Shown in pieces: positions 50,767-59,663 of a stretch of DNA of 64,000 nucleotides (the stretch's first letter is position 1; the number at the start of each line of letters is the position of its first letter). Source of the stretch: Mycolicibacterium sp. CBMA 226 (lineage in GTDB: Bacteria > Actinomycetota > Actinomycetes > Mycobacteriales > Mycobacteriaceae). A program made the position numbers and the translations under genes. Below the pieces are notes generated by a model. It made no database searches and was not told the origin of the DNA. It saw only the letters and a program-made list of their open reading frames with translations. The stretch lies in contig NZ_VTGY01000015.1 in assembly GCF_009729075.1 (NCBI RefSeq), positions 62,001 to 126,000 of the forward strand. Reading direction: 5' to 3'.

Positions 50767-52605
50767 GTGACTCATCAGATGTGGATCGTCGTCGCCATCC
50801 TGGCCGGCGCCGTCGGCCTGTTCGTATGGGGCCGGCCCCGCGCCGACATCGTCGGCGTGCTCGTGGTGGTCGCGCTGATGAGCAGCGGAGTGCTGACGCC
50901 GACCGAAGCGCTCGCGGGCTTCGGCTCCCCAGTGGTCATTCTCTTGGCCGGGATATTCATTGTCAGTGCGGGTCTGGTCAACACCGGCATCACACAGCGG
51001 CTCGGTGAATTCGTCGTCAAGGTCGGTGGCCGCAGTGAATCGCGGCTCGTCGCGTTGATCATGGTGCTGTCCGCCGGCATCGGCTCGGTCATGAACTCGT
51101 CGGCTATCGTCTCGATGCTCATACCCGTGGTGCTGACGGTCGCGGCCGCAACAGGTTTGAACCGCAAGCGCATGCTGATGCCCTTGTGTGTGGCCGTCAT
51201 GATCAGCGGCATGATGACGTCGATCGCGTCGTCGCCGAACATCATCATCGAGAGCATTCTCACCCAACGCGGCATCACGCCGACGCTCGGCTTCTTCGGC
51301 TTCACGCCGTTCGGTGTCGTCACGCTCGCGGTGAGTGTCGTCTTCATGCTCGTCGTCGGCCGTAACCTGTTGAGCCGCAACCGGTCCGGTGCGCCCGATG
51401 CCCAGCAGCCCTCCGCTTTCGACGTCATCACGTCCTACGGGTTGAAACCGCGCTGGCACCTGCTGCACGTGTCCGCTGACTCGCCCTTGGTCGGGCAATC
51501 GGTTGCTGCGCAACGACAACCATTGCGTGAGCGCTACGGACTCCAACTCCTCGGCTTCGAGAAGCACACCCACGGCCCGGTGCAGTACGTGTCGGCGCGG
51601 CCGGAAACGGTGTTCGAGGCAGGCGATCTCGTCTTCACGCTCGTCGACGAACAACACACCGCCGCGGTGGCGACCGACCTTCGGTGCCAGGTGACGGGTC
51701 CGCGCGCCGAAGGCGAACGCCGTGAGGTGCTGCAGAACGTCGGGGTGGCCGAGGTGATGCTCGCGCCGGAGTCGAAGTCGATCGGGTCTACGCTCGGCGA
51801 TCTCGACCTGGCCACCGCCCACAACGTGACGGTCCTGGCGATTCGCCATCGCGGCCAGAGCATCACCGACGACCTGCCCAGCCGCACTCTCGACTTCGGT
51901 GACGCGATGTTGGTGGGTGGCAACTGGGACGACATCGAGCGGCTCAGCGATTCTCGCCGGAACTTCATCTTGTTGAACATGCCCGCCGAATACGAACAGC
52001 GCCTGGTCGCGCCGGGCCGGGCACGCGCCGCGGTGGGCATCCTCGTCGCGATGGTCACATGCATGGCGTTCGGCTGGCTTCCCGGCGCCGACGCGGCACT
52101 GCTCGGGGCGTTGGCCATGGTCGGGGCGGGGTGCGTGCGCGTCGACAGCATCTACCGGTTGATCAGCTGGAACACGTTGGTTCTGATCGCCGGCATGTTG
52201 CCCTTGGCGACGGCCCTGGCCAAGACCGGGACGACGACGCTGATCGCGCACCACCTGGTCACCACGCTCGGTCGCCTCGGTCCGACCGGCATGCTGGCGG
52301 TGGTGTTCTTGGTGACCGCGCTGGTCGCGTTGTTCATCTCGAACTCGGCGACCGCGGTGCTCATCGCGCCGATCGCCATCGAAGCGGCGCAGGCGTTACA
52401 CGTCTCGCCGCAGGGCTTCGCGATGACCGTCGCCATCGCGTGTTCCGCGGCGTTCGTCACGCCCGTGTCGTCACCGACCAACATGCTGGTCATGGAGCCC
52501 GGCGGGTATCGGTTCTCCGACTACGCGAAAGTCGGCGTGCCCCTGCTGGCGCTGACCATGGTGATCACGGTGGTCATGGCCCGGCTGATCTATTTGCCGG
52601 GCTAG
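50767..52605 (+). CDS. SLC13/DASS-type transporter with TrkA-C domains
   Basis: 612 aa: two membrane halves separated by a soluble region (about 220-400) holding two TrkA-C-like domains (DSPLVGQSVAAQRQPLRERY; ESKSIGSTLGDLDLATAHNV). The first half has VMNSSAIVSMLIPVVLTVA and the second ISNSATAVLIAPIAIEAA, the paired SNT-like cation/substrate motifs. The family carries sulfate, dicarboxylates or citrate. GTG 50767 (VTHQMWIVV) overlaps the preceding gene region only by proximity. The substrate is unknown. Confidence 0.87.
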   Translation: MTHQMWIVVAILAGAVGLFVWGRPRADIVGVLVVVALMSSGVLTPTEALAGFGSPVVILLAGIFIVSAGLVNTGITQRLGEFVVKVGGRSESRLVALIMVLSAGIGSVMNSSAIVSMLIPVVLTVAAATGLNRKRMLMPLCVAVMISGMMTSIASSPNIIIESILTQRGITPTLGFFGFTPFGVVTLAVSVVFMLVVGRNLLSRNRSGAPDAQQPSAFDVITSYGLKPRWHLLHVSADSPLVGQSVAAQRQPLRERYGLQLLGFEKHTHGPVQYVSARPETVFEAGDLVFTLVDEQHTAAVATDLRCQVTGPRAEGERREVLQNVGVAEVMLAPESKSIGSTLGDLDLATAHNVTVLAIRHRGQSITDDLPSRTLDFGDAMLVGGNWDDIERLSDSRRNFILLNMPAEYEQRLVAPGRARAAVGILVAMVTCMAFGWLPGADAALLGALAMVGAGCVRVDSIYRLISWNTLVLIAGMLPLATALAKTGTTTLIAHHLVTTLGRLGPTGMLAVVFLVTALVALFISNSATAVLIAPIAIEAAQALHVSPQGFAMTVAIACSAAFVTPVSSPTNMLVMEPGGYRFSDYAKVGVPLLALTMVITVVMARLIYLPG

Positions 52606-52688
52606 CGTCCTACGGCGAGCGTGGCGGCTGACGAGGCGACGTGCCGAAGAATCTGCCTCGATCAGCGTTTCAGCGACCGCACGTCCGA

Positions 52689-53375
52689 CTACCAGGGCGA
52701 GTAGCTCCATCCGGACAACGTCCACGACCCGAGGTTGGGGGCGGGCAGAATCTGCACATTGTGCCCGTCCCCGTAACCGGGCGAAAGCCCTTGCACGCCA
52801 CCGGAAATGTACGTGCCGTCGCCGCGCGAGATATCGACGTGCCCGCCATCGGGTCCGTTGGAGAACACCAACGCACCGATCGGGATCGGGGTTTCGTGAT
52901 GCGCCAGCCCACGGTCGGCCAGCGATTGGAAGAAGGACAACGCCGCATCATGACCAATCCCTGTGGCGGTGGTGCGGCCATATGCGGCGTCAACAAAGTC
53001 TTCGCAGCCGTAAGCGCCAAATGCGTCGGTACCCAGCATGCTTTCGGCGGTCGCCACAGGATCACTGCCGTCGGCATTGACCGGTGCAGATTGGGGCAAG
53101 ACCACCGGCGAGTTACCCGAGGGATGCGCCCCCACGACGACACTCGCCGAAGTAACCCGCGGGCTAGGCGGCTTAGAACATCCGGGGCCGACCGGGCTGC
53201 CGTTGATAGACGCGCAGGTCGCGTTGGCGACGTCAGCTGAACTCAGGCCGGCCGCTACCGCGACGACAGCCAATGCGCCGGCGAGAACCCGGGCATGTCG
53301 TCGCTTTGCCCATGGACAAGCGCCAGTTGCGACCCCACGCTGCTCGGTGGGCCTTTGCTGCGCACGATTCCGCAC
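52689..53375 (-). CDS. Secreted NlpC/P60- or CHAP-like protein
   Basis: 228 aa. Basic N-terminus and hydrophobic signal ARVLAGALAVVAVAAGLSSA ending in ANA. Two N-terminal Cys near ATCASINGSPVGPGCSKPP, then a catalytic-type Cys in GAYGCEDFVDAAYGR and His in GPDGGHVDISRGDGTYI. It is probably a cell-wall cysteine peptidase or binding protein. The GTG at 53375 is uncertain. A Fur-box-like sequence lies just upstream at 53381. Confidence 0.75.
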   Translation of the reverse strand: MRNRAQQRPTEQRGVATGACPWAKRRHARVLAGALAVVAVAAGLSSADVANATCASINGSPVGPGCSKPPSPRVTSASVVVGAHPSGNSPVVLPQSAPVNADGSDPVATAESMLGTDAFGAYGCEDFVDAAYGRTTATGIGHDAALSFFQSLADRGLAHHETPIPIGALVFSNGPDGGHVDISRGDGTYISGGVQGLSPGYGDGHNVQILPAPNLGSWTLSGWSYSPW

Positions 53376-53380
53376 GGCTG

Positions 53381-53396
53381 ATGATAATCATTGTCG
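53381..53396. promoter_or_regulatory. Fur-box-like sequence
   Basis: ATGATAATCATTGTC contains the palindrome ATGAT-A-ATCAT and matches the right part of the classic Fur box (TGATAATCATTATC) at 13 of 14 positions. It lies 5 bp upstream of the secreted protein start on the minus strand. It may be a FurA or Zur site; it could also be chance. Confidence 0.35.
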
Positions 53397-53629
53397 ACAA
53401 CTTCTGTCGCTTCAGACGGAGCGGCACCATGGCGGACTCGCACCGATTTCGAGGTCCTGGCGGGTCAGCCGAATCGCCGTTGAGCTGCAGAAATAGATCA
53501 AGGCTAGGTCTTTGGTCGTCCCGATTTTGACGGTGTTTGGACGAGATCGCGACGGAGCTCGCCCTGGCGGACGCGAACCTAAGGGGCGTGTCGCGACTGG
53601 CCGCATGCAGCGTTTTCGCTGGTAGAACG

Positions 53630-53702
53630 TGCCCCCGGCAGGATTCGAACCTGCGACACCGGCTTTAGGAGAGCCGTGCTCTATCCCCTGAGCTACGGGG
53701 GC
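53630..53702 (-). tRNA. tRNA-Arg (anticodon CCU)
   Basis: On the minus strand GCCCCCG starts the acceptor stem and pairs with the 3' GGGGGC. The anticodon arm is CGGCT-CTCCTAA-AGCCG, giving anticodon CCT for AGG codons; the T-arm has GGTTCGAATCC. CCA is not encoded. It is a single-copy minor Arg tRNA in mycobacteria. Confidence 0.95.
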
Positions 53703-53841
53703 GGGGACCTATCGAGATAGGCACTGAGAACCCTAAGGGACAGCTCATGCTATTCGGCGAACGGCCGATCGGCGGAATCGGGCTCCTGATCGGGCGGTGT
53801 ACGTCGTACCGGTCGATCCGTCGGTGCCGTCGGCACCGGGC

Positions 53842-55596
53842 TCAGATGGTCCGTTTCAGCCCGACGTGGGCAGCGCGGTACCCGAGCCGGTCGTAGAACG
53901 CTCGAGCCCGTTCTCGTGCCTCGTCGGTGGTCACCTGCGCGAGTTGAGCTCCGTGAGCTCGTCCGTAGTTGTGTGCCCATTCGACGATCGCCGTTCCCAG
54001 ACCGCGTCCGCGTTCGGCGGCGGCCACGCGCAGTCCCTCGATCTGCAGGCGGGTGGAGCCACCGCGGGAGAGCCCGGGAATGACCGTCAATTGCACGGTT
54101 GCCACGATCGCACCGGAACTGTCTCGAACCACCCCCAAGTAGTTCGAACGATCGCGCACCACGACGTCATAGGCCGCCTCGTACCGCTCCAACTCGGCGA
54201 CTTCGCGATCCTCGCCGAATTCGTCGTCGGACAGCAGCCCGGCGATCGCCGCCACGTCTGCGCGGGCCGCTCGCTGAATGCGAAATGTGCTGTCGGCGAC
54301 GCGGAGCAGACCGCGCACCGAGGACAGCGCCAGCGCCTGCAGGCGCGCCACCAACAGGTCGAGCCAGGCCCCGACATTCGTCCGCGCCTCGGGGGTATCG
54401 GGGTAGCGACAGCGCAGATGCAGGCCGGACTCGTTTTGGATGAACCAGAGCATAACGCCGTCGGTGTCGATGGTGGCGCCCACATATTGGGCGTCGAGCC
54501 CGACGGCGTCGATGCGCACCGGAAGACGTCGCAGATCCAGCCAGGAAATCGCGAACATGCCTGGCGCCATGGGCATTCCGCCCCAGGGGGCCAGCACGTC
54601 GGCCAACGGCCATGAGCCGAGTTGCACTGCTTCCCTGACCGCGTCGGCTGCGGCGCGCGGCTCGGCGATCGCTGACTCGAGGACTGAATTGGTGATGAAC
54701 CAGCCCACCGAGTCGTGCCATTTGTCTTCGAACCGACTGTGCACCGGGAAGACGGCCCGAAGCGGTGCATCCGCCAAGTCGCGGGTGACGGAAGTCATGG
54801 CAACCACCGCGAGGGCGAGCGTCGAGACGCCGTCGTCCCGGGCCTGTGCGGCGAACGCGGCGCCGTCGTCGACGTCGAACACGTCACGTACTTCGACGCG
54901 TTCCGGATGAGTTCCGGAGTCACCCAACGACAGTGGAAAGCGCGGCATCACCCCGCCGCTTTCGCTGATGATGTGTGCCCATCGTGCACGTACGGGCTCC
55001 GGCGCGGTAGGACGGTCCAGCAGGGCTTGCGTGTGCTCGACGAACGCCGGGATCGCGGCGGACGAGAATGGACGGCCGGCGAGCGCCGTCAGCAGGTCCC
55101 GCGCGATCACCAGCATCGACCACATGTCGACGTGGGCATGATCGGCGGCGATGACCACCGTTAATCCGGCGGCGGTCTCCAAAACACACAGCCGGTGCGA
55201 GGGCCGCTGAAAGGGCGAACACGTCGCGTTGAGCACCGCCTGCAGTGCGTCGTTGACCGCCTGCCCCGGAGCGATCTGATGCTCGACCCAGCTGCCGGAG
55301 CCGACGTTGATCTCATACAGCTGCGGGTTGCCGTCGGCGCCAGGCGTGAACGCGGTTCGTAGGGTGCCGTGGCGCGCGATCACTGCCAGCCACGCATCGG
55401 CCAGCGATTCGCGGCTGACGTCGGCCGGTAACCGAATGGACAGGGCCATCCAGGAGCCGGGCCGGTCGCCTGCACCAACGTGTATGTGCTGGTCAAAGGA
55501 CACCGGAAGCTGCCGACCGAGGCCGGACGACGATACGTCGTAGCCCCAGAGTCGTCCGAACGGCAGCCGCAGGTGCGCCACGTTGGTGAGTCGCAT
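53842..55596 (-). CDS. Condensation-type acyltransferase fused to a GNAT domain
   Basis: 584 aa. N-terminal about 1-420 resembles PapA/NRPS condensation domains, with the catalytic H-x3-D in AADHAHVDMWSM (His153, Asp157) and the second-half region WHDSVGWFITNSVLES. The C-terminal about 430-584 is a GNAT fold: STFRIQRAARADVAAIAGLL, LRVAAAERGRGLGTAIVEWA (CoA loop RGRGLG), ARAFYDRLGYRAA. Two acyltransferase types in one chain suggests tandem acylation of one molecule. No neighbouring NRPS or PKS genes; function unknown. Confidence 0.8.
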   Translation of the reverse strand: MRLTNVAHLRLPFGRLWGYDVSSSGLGRQLPVSFDQHIHVGAGDRPGSWMALSIRLPADVSRESLADAWLAVIARHGTLRTAFTPGADGNPQLYEINVGSGSWVEHQIAPGQAVNDALQAVLNATCSPFQRPSHRLCVLETAAGLTVVIAADHAHVDMWSMLVIARDLLTALAGRPFSSAAIPAFVEHTQALLDRPTAPEPVRARWAHIISESGGVMPRFPLSLGDSGTHPERVEVRDVFDVDDGAAFAAQARDDGVSTLALAVVAMTSVTRDLADAPLRAVFPVHSRFEDKWHDSVGWFITNSVLESAIAEPRAAADAVREAVQLGSWPLADVLAPWGGMPMAPGMFAISWLDLRRLPVRIDAVGLDAQYVGATIDTDGVMLWFIQNESGLHLRCRYPDTPEARTNVGAWLDLLVARLQALALSSVRGLLRVADSTFRIQRAARADVAAIAGLLSDDEFGEDREVAELERYEAAYDVVVRDRSNYLGVVRDSSGAIVATVQLTVIPGLSRGGSTRLQIEGLRVAAAERGRGLGTAIVEWAHNYGRAHGAQLAQVTTDEARERARAFYDRLGYRAAHVGLKRTI

Positions 55597-55686
55597 GGCG
55601 GTACCCTAGCGCTCCGGATAGCCTGAATGCTCGGTCTGCGCGGGCGGCTCCGCGGCGAGGCGGCCGGTCATGAAAAGAGTTGTGTG

Positions 55687-56466
55687 ATGCCCACTTTCGT
55701 GGTCCCTGGAGCAGAGCTTGCGGTCGAACTCAGCGACGAGGGTGGTCATCCGGTAGTTCAGTTGCACGGGCTGACGTCCAGTCGCGCGCGGGACCGGGTG
55801 CTCCACCTCGACCTCGGTAGGGGACTCAGTGGGACTCGGTTGTTGCGCTACGACGCCCGCGGTCACGGCAAATCGACGGGCCGAAAGGTCCCGGAAGACT
55901 ACCGCTGGGAGAACCTCGCCGAGGATCTACTGCGACTGCTCGACCAATGGTTTCCAGGTGAACAGGTGCACGGCGTCGGGCCGTCCATGGGAACCGGCAC
56001 GCTGCTGCACGCTGCTGCCCGGGAGCCGGACCGCTTCGCCGGTCTCACGCTGATGGTGCCGGCCACCGCATGGGAGACCCGGGCGGCGCAGGCCGCGAAT
56101 TATGTTGCTGCGGCGGCGCTTATCGAAACTGAGGGAGTCGGGGCATTCATTGCTTCGGCACGCGGCGTGATTGCGCCCCCCGCCACGGTCGGCGCACCCG
56201 AAACAGTTCCCGATGTCGCCGATGCGCTATTGCCGTCGCTGTTTCGTGGTGCTGCCCTCAGTGATCTGCCGGCCCGTGAGTCCCTCACCCGAATCGATGT
56301 GCCGACGACGATTCTGGCGTGGGTCGGCGACGCCGCGCATCCGTTGTCGACCGCGGAATCGCTTGCCGCACTGTTGCCCCAGTCGACGCTCACGGTTGCC
56401 CACACCCCGGACGATGTCCAAACCTGGCCCAAGATTCTGAGTGACGACGTCGCCCGGCGCGGCTGA
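55687..56466 (+). CDS. Alpha/beta-hydrolase
   Basis: 259 aa: VVQLHGLTSSRARDRVLHLD (oxyanion HG), RYDARGHGKSTG, the nucleophile elbow GVGPSMGTGTLL (G-x-S-x-G with Ser), and WVGDAAHPLS with the Asp. A His is in VAHTPDDVQTW. It is a typical esterase/peroxidase-like fold without N-terminal export signal. ATG 55687 is preceded by AAAGAG. It is divergent from the condensation-GNAT gene. The substrate is unknown. Confidence 0.85.
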   Translation: MPTFVVPGAELAVELSDEGGHPVVQLHGLTSSRARDRVLHLDLGRGLSGTRLLRYDARGHGKSTGRKVPEDYRWENLAEDLLRLLDQWFPGEQVHGVGPSMGTGTLLHAAAREPDRFAGLTLMVPATAWETRAAQAANYVAAAALIETEGVGAFIASARGVIAPPATVGAPETVPDVADALLPSLFRGAALSDLPARESLTRIDVPTTILAWVGDAAHPLSTAESLAALLPQSTLTVAHTPDDVQTWPKILSDDVARRG

Positions 56467-56724
56467 AGCGCTACGGCCGTCGGACTCGACTTCTCGGCGT
56501 GCACATGCGTGCGCGGACGCCGGCTGACACTACAAATTTCCGACCTGGCCATTGGTCGTCGAATGGCGGTTGGCACCGCATGTGAGGTGCAGATATCTGT
56601 TAGTATTTACGCAGATGAAGAATTGTTCGCGTGCGCACCTAATTGCATGGTCATGCCGAGGTAAAAGTCAAATCGCAGCAATCGCGGGTAATAGCGTTCT
56701 CCGATTGTCTACACTTCCGTCCCA

Positions 56725-57498
56725 ATGTGTGAATTTGGCATGAACGCGTGCGATCCCGTCGATGTGGCGCGCGAGTTGGACGCGAGTGGTGTCGCGCAAG
56801 TAGCAAACGCGGTGCAATGGGATTGGGTGATTGATTCGCGGGCGGAAATCGATCGCTGGCTGGCGGCGTACGGCGAGAAAGACCATTTCGTGCTGTCGCC
56901 GCAGGATGGGCACCTGGAGTCCATTCATGCATTCATGGCCAGCGATTCAGTTCGCGCATTTCTGGACAGCGTCGTGCGCCAGCGGTTCCCCGACCGCGCG
57001 CATGAGATGGCCGGTACCGCGGTGCGCATCGTTGCGGGGCCGCATGCCGACGGCGACGCCTGGTGGTTCCACTACGACGCCAGCGTCGTGACGATGGTGG
57101 TCCCGCTCTTCCTCCCCGACGCGGAACCCGGCAAGTCGGGAGAGTTGGTGGGTTACTTCAACAAGCGGCCGTTCCGGCGGTCGGTGCTGGTCAACATCGT
57201 CGAGAAGGTCGTCCACCAGAGTGCGACGTTCCGGCGCCGGATCATCGAGAGCCTCGGCCGCCCCGGTGGCCCGACTGTGGTCGACATGAATGTCGGTGAT
57301 GTGTACCTGTTTTGGGGCTATCGAAGCCTGCATGCCAACATGCCGGTCGCCTCGGGTCGGCGCCGTGTCACTTTGCTCATCCATTACGGGCAGCCGCATG
57401 AGCCCAGCGGCGCATTGACCGCGGCCAGGCGCCTGCACTGGGCGCTGCGCGGGCGCTCCGACGCCGCGGACCAGCCGACTGCCGCAGAGGCGTACTGA
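56725..57498 (+). CDS. Fe(II)/2-oxoglutarate-type (phytanoyl-CoA dioxygenase-like) oxygenase
   Basis: 257 aa. The metal triad is visible as H-x-D in WWFHYDASVV and a distal His in YRSLHANMPVASGRRRVTLL, with an Arg after it for 2OG binding. SGELVGYFNKRPFRR lies between. There is no Shine-Dalgarno, but TACACT (56710-56715) 10 bp upstream suggests a leaderless mRNA. The 258-bp upstream region is locally AT-richer than its neighbours. The substrate is unknown. Confidence 0.72.
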   Translation: MCEFGMNACDPVDVARELDASGVAQVANAVQWDWVIDSRAEIDRWLAAYGEKDHFVLSPQDGHLESIHAFMASDSVRAFLDSVVRQRFPDRAHEMAGTAVRIVAGPHADGDAWWFHYDASVVTMVVPLFLPDAEPGKSGELVGYFNKRPFRRSVLVNIVEKVVHQSATFRRRIIESLGRPGGPTVVDMNVGDVYLFWGYRSLHANMPVASGRRRVTLLIHYGQPHEPSGALTAARRLHWALRGRSDAADQPTAAEAY

Positions 57499-57525
57499 CC
57501 GGCGTGGTCCGCGGTGGGGTCGGAC

Positions 57526-57828
57526 TCAGCGGCAGGTGTTGGCGCTGACCCAGCGGCCGTTCCAGCCGACGCAGCCCTGGACTGGCGGCGGTGGCGGTGG
57601 CGGCGGCATGTCCTCGGGTAGTGGTGCGTAGTAGGCCGGCGGCGGGGCATACGGTGCGACGGCGCCGAAGTCGGTGCATCCGCTGACCGTGATGCGTCGT
57701 CCGGCGCCGAAGCAGACGTCGGCACTGGCGGTGCCCGCGGGGATGACCGCGATCAATCCGGGTACGGCGGCTGCTGCCAGCGCGGCGGCGATCAGCCGGC
57801 GGCGGGGGCGTGGCGAGGCGGTACGCAT
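57526..57828 (-). CDS. Small secreted Pro-rich Cys protein
   Basis: 100 aa. Signal peptide PRPRRRLIAAALAAAAVPGL to TASADV, mature protein VCFGAGRRITVSGCTDFGAV, then a Pro/Tyr-rich stretch and a C-terminal VQGCVGWNGRWVSANTCR. Four cysteines could form two disulfides. ATG overlaps the stop of the haemophore-like gene (TGATG), so it is the second gene of that operon. Confidence 0.78.
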   Translation of the reverse strand: MRTASPRPRRRLIAAALAAAAVPGLIAVIPAGTASADVCFGAGRRITVSGCTDFGAVAPYAPPPAYYAPLPEDMPPPPPPPPVQGCVGWNGRWVSANTCR

Positions 57829-58211
57829 CAGTCGCCCAGCAGCGGACGGTCGGGCTGCTCGAGGCCGCAGCGATCACGGAAATCCGTCATGGGCTGACGG
57901 ATCGCCTGAAGTTCGCTGTGCGCCTGCGGGTTTGCGTTGAAGAACGTGCGTACATCGTTGGCGACCTCATCGCGGGGCTTGCCCTGCAGGCTGGCGTAGA
58001 AGTCGTTCACGTCCGGGTGGGTGAACAGGTAGGCAGACGCCGCTGCGGCCACACCCGAAGCGACCCCGGCCAGGTCCGCGGGGGTGCAATTGGGGGCGGT
58101 CGGGGCGGCGGCCGCTTGACCCGACATCGGCAGGGCGACAGCCACGACGGCCATTGCGGCTCCTGCGGCAGCCACGACCGCCCGTCGGGCGACCGATTTG
58201 GTGAAGACCAT
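57828..58211 (-). CDS. Haemophore-like secreted protein (MHB domain)
   Basis: 127 aa. Signal MVFTKSVARRAVVAAAGAAM through the AAAAP cleavage region, then NCTPADLAGVASGVAAAASA, YLFTHPDVNDFYASLQ and DFRDRCGLE. This small helical domain with two Cys is the mycobacterial haemophore haem-binding domain (Rv0203 family); many relatives are not shown to bind haem. Shine-Dalgarno GGAAAGGA precedes the ATG at 58211; the frame is open far upstream. A role in haem uptake is inference. Confidence 0.85.
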   Translation of the reverse strand: MVFTKSVARRAVVAAAGAAMAVVAVALPMSGQAAAAPTAPNCTPADLAGVASGVAAAASAYLFTHPDVNDFYASLQGKPRDEVANDVRTFFNANPQAHSELQAIRQPMTDFRDRCGLEQPDRPLLGD

Positions 58212-58435
58212 TGCCGTAATCCTTTCCACAGTGCCGACTCCGGGCCGAATGACCACCGGACACAGCCGGACTGTAGCAGGCGGATTGACCCCGCCGACAT
58301 TTTCTGCGCAGCCGGCCGGGCCACGCGTTGCCAGCATGCCGGTCAACTGTGTCGTGTTGTGCGGTTTCGTTCTTTTGGCAGTTTGCGGAGATTTCCTTGG
58401 CAACGCCACGGCGCGGTTGGCATGCTTGGTCCACT

Positions 58436-59221
58436 ATGGGCGATCTCGGTGTGTTCGGCGCGTGGCTGATGCTGGCGGTGGTCGTCGGTGGCGCGGTCTG
58501 CGTGGCGGTGGGCTGCGTGTTCGTGACGCGCCGCAACGTCGCCCGCGACGCGCGTCCGGAACAGAACTCGTTCCTGTCGCCGTTCCTCACGGTCGTCGGC
58601 CTGGTCTACGGGGCGCTCCTGGGATTCACGGTCGTCGTGGGTTGGCAGCAGTTCCTCAGCGCCGAGACGAACGTCGCCAACGAAGCGTCGACGTTGACGA
58701 CGCTGTACCGGCAGACCGTTGCGATGCCCCAACCGGAGCAGACGCAGGTCCGTGAGCAGCTGCGCAAGTACGTCGCAGCGGTGCAGGGACCGGCGTGGGG
58801 TATGGACGAATTCGGGGACATCAGCAACAACGGCCGTTCCGCACTCACTGACCTGTATCGCATTGTGGGAGCCCATACTTCGGGACCGACGGCCGGCCCG
58901 ATCGACTCACAGTTCCTGAGCGAGCTGACGGTGCTTGCCTCGGATCGCAGCGAGCGCATTCTCAATGCCCACTCGCGCATCCCCGCGCTGTTGTGGTGCG
59001 CCCTGATCTTCGGTGGCGCGGTGCTGATCCTGCTGATTTGCTTCATGCGGCTGGAGAACGCCCGCGCCCACGCGATCCTCGTCGGCGCCGTTGCCGTCCT
59101 GCTGTCGCTGTTGCTGTACGTGATCTATACCCTCGATCACCCGTTTGGTCCGATAGGTGTTACGCCGCAGCCGTTTTCGCATGCAGTTATGGTGTTCGAC
59201 CTGGTCGACCGCGGCAGCTGA
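58436..59221 (+). CDS. DUF4239 (bestrophin-like) membrane protein
   Basis: 261 aa. Two N-terminal TM helices (GAWLMLAVVVGGAVCVAVGC and FLTVVGLVYGALLGFTVVVG), a soluble helical region, then two C-terminal TM helices (LLWCALIFGGAVLILLICFM; ILVGAVAVLLSLLLYVIY). The GLVYGALLGFTVVVGWQQF motif and ANEASTLTTLYR are typical of DUF4239. Channel-like roles are proposed but unproven. ATG 58436 was chosen. Confidence 0.85.
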   Translation: MGDLGVFGAWLMLAVVVGGAVCVAVGCVFVTRRNVARDARPEQNSFLSPFLTVVGLVYGALLGFTVVVGWQQFLSAETNVANEASTLTTLYRQTVAMPQPEQTQVREQLRKYVAAVQGPAWGMDEFGDISNNGRSALTDLYRIVGAHTSGPTAGPIDSQFLSELTVLASDRSERILNAHSRIPALLWCALIFGGAVLILLICFMRLENARAHAILVGAVAVLLSLLLYVIYTLDHPFGPIGVTPQPFSHAVMVFDLVDRGS

Positions 59222-59258
59222 TCGTCACCGCGTGGATCGCGCGCCACGTTAGGTCTAT

Positions 59259-59280
59259 TATCTGCGTATGAATGCAGATA
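59259..59280. promoter_or_regulatory. ArsR/SmtB operator over the arsR start
   Basis: TATCTGC (59259-59265) and GCAGATA (59274-59280) form a perfect 7-bp inverted repeat covering the ATG at 59268. Placement and size fit an autoregulated SmtB/CzrA-type sensor. Confidence 0.75.
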
Positions 59281-59663
59281 GCCAGGTTCCGGCGCCACTC
59301 GCCGACGATCAGGTCCATCTGGTGGTGGAAGTGTTCCGGATGCTCGCCGACCCGACGCGCGTCCAGTTGCTGTGGGCGCTGAGCGCATGCGAGCTGTCGG
59401 TCAATGAACTGGCCGAGTGCGTCGGCAAGCCCGCGCCGTCGGTGTCGCAGCACCTCGCGAAGCTGCGGATGGCGCGGTTGGTGCAGACCCGCCGTGCCGG
59501 TACGACGATCTTCTACAGCATTGAGAACGAACACGTCCGGCAGCTGGTGGTCGACGCCGTGCACAACGCCGAACATGCCGGTCCGGGCGTGCCGGCCCAC
59601 CATCGGCAGGAGGCCGATGTCCGCAGTCTGGATTCCGGTACGCGAAAGGTCCGCAAACGGTGA
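59268..59663 (+). CDS. ArsR/SmtB-family metal sensor
   Basis: 131 aa: EVFRMLADPTRVQLLWALSA, ELAECVGKPAPSVSQHLAKL (HTH), RMARLVQTRRAGTTIFYSIE. The last helix IENEHVRQLVVDAVHNAEH has His at positions comparable with the alpha-5 metal site of CzrA/SmtB, but two of the usual ligands (Asp and one His) read Asn. It overlaps the CDF gene by 4 bp, so it probably represses itself and the exporter until Zn, Co or Ni binds. Confidence 0.88.
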   Translation: MNADSQVPAPLADDQVHLVVEVFRMLADPTRVQLLWALSACELSVNELAECVGKPAPSVSQHLAKLRMARLVQTRRAGTTIFYSIENEHVRQLVVDAVHNAEHAGPGVPAHHRQEADVRSLDSGTRKVRKR

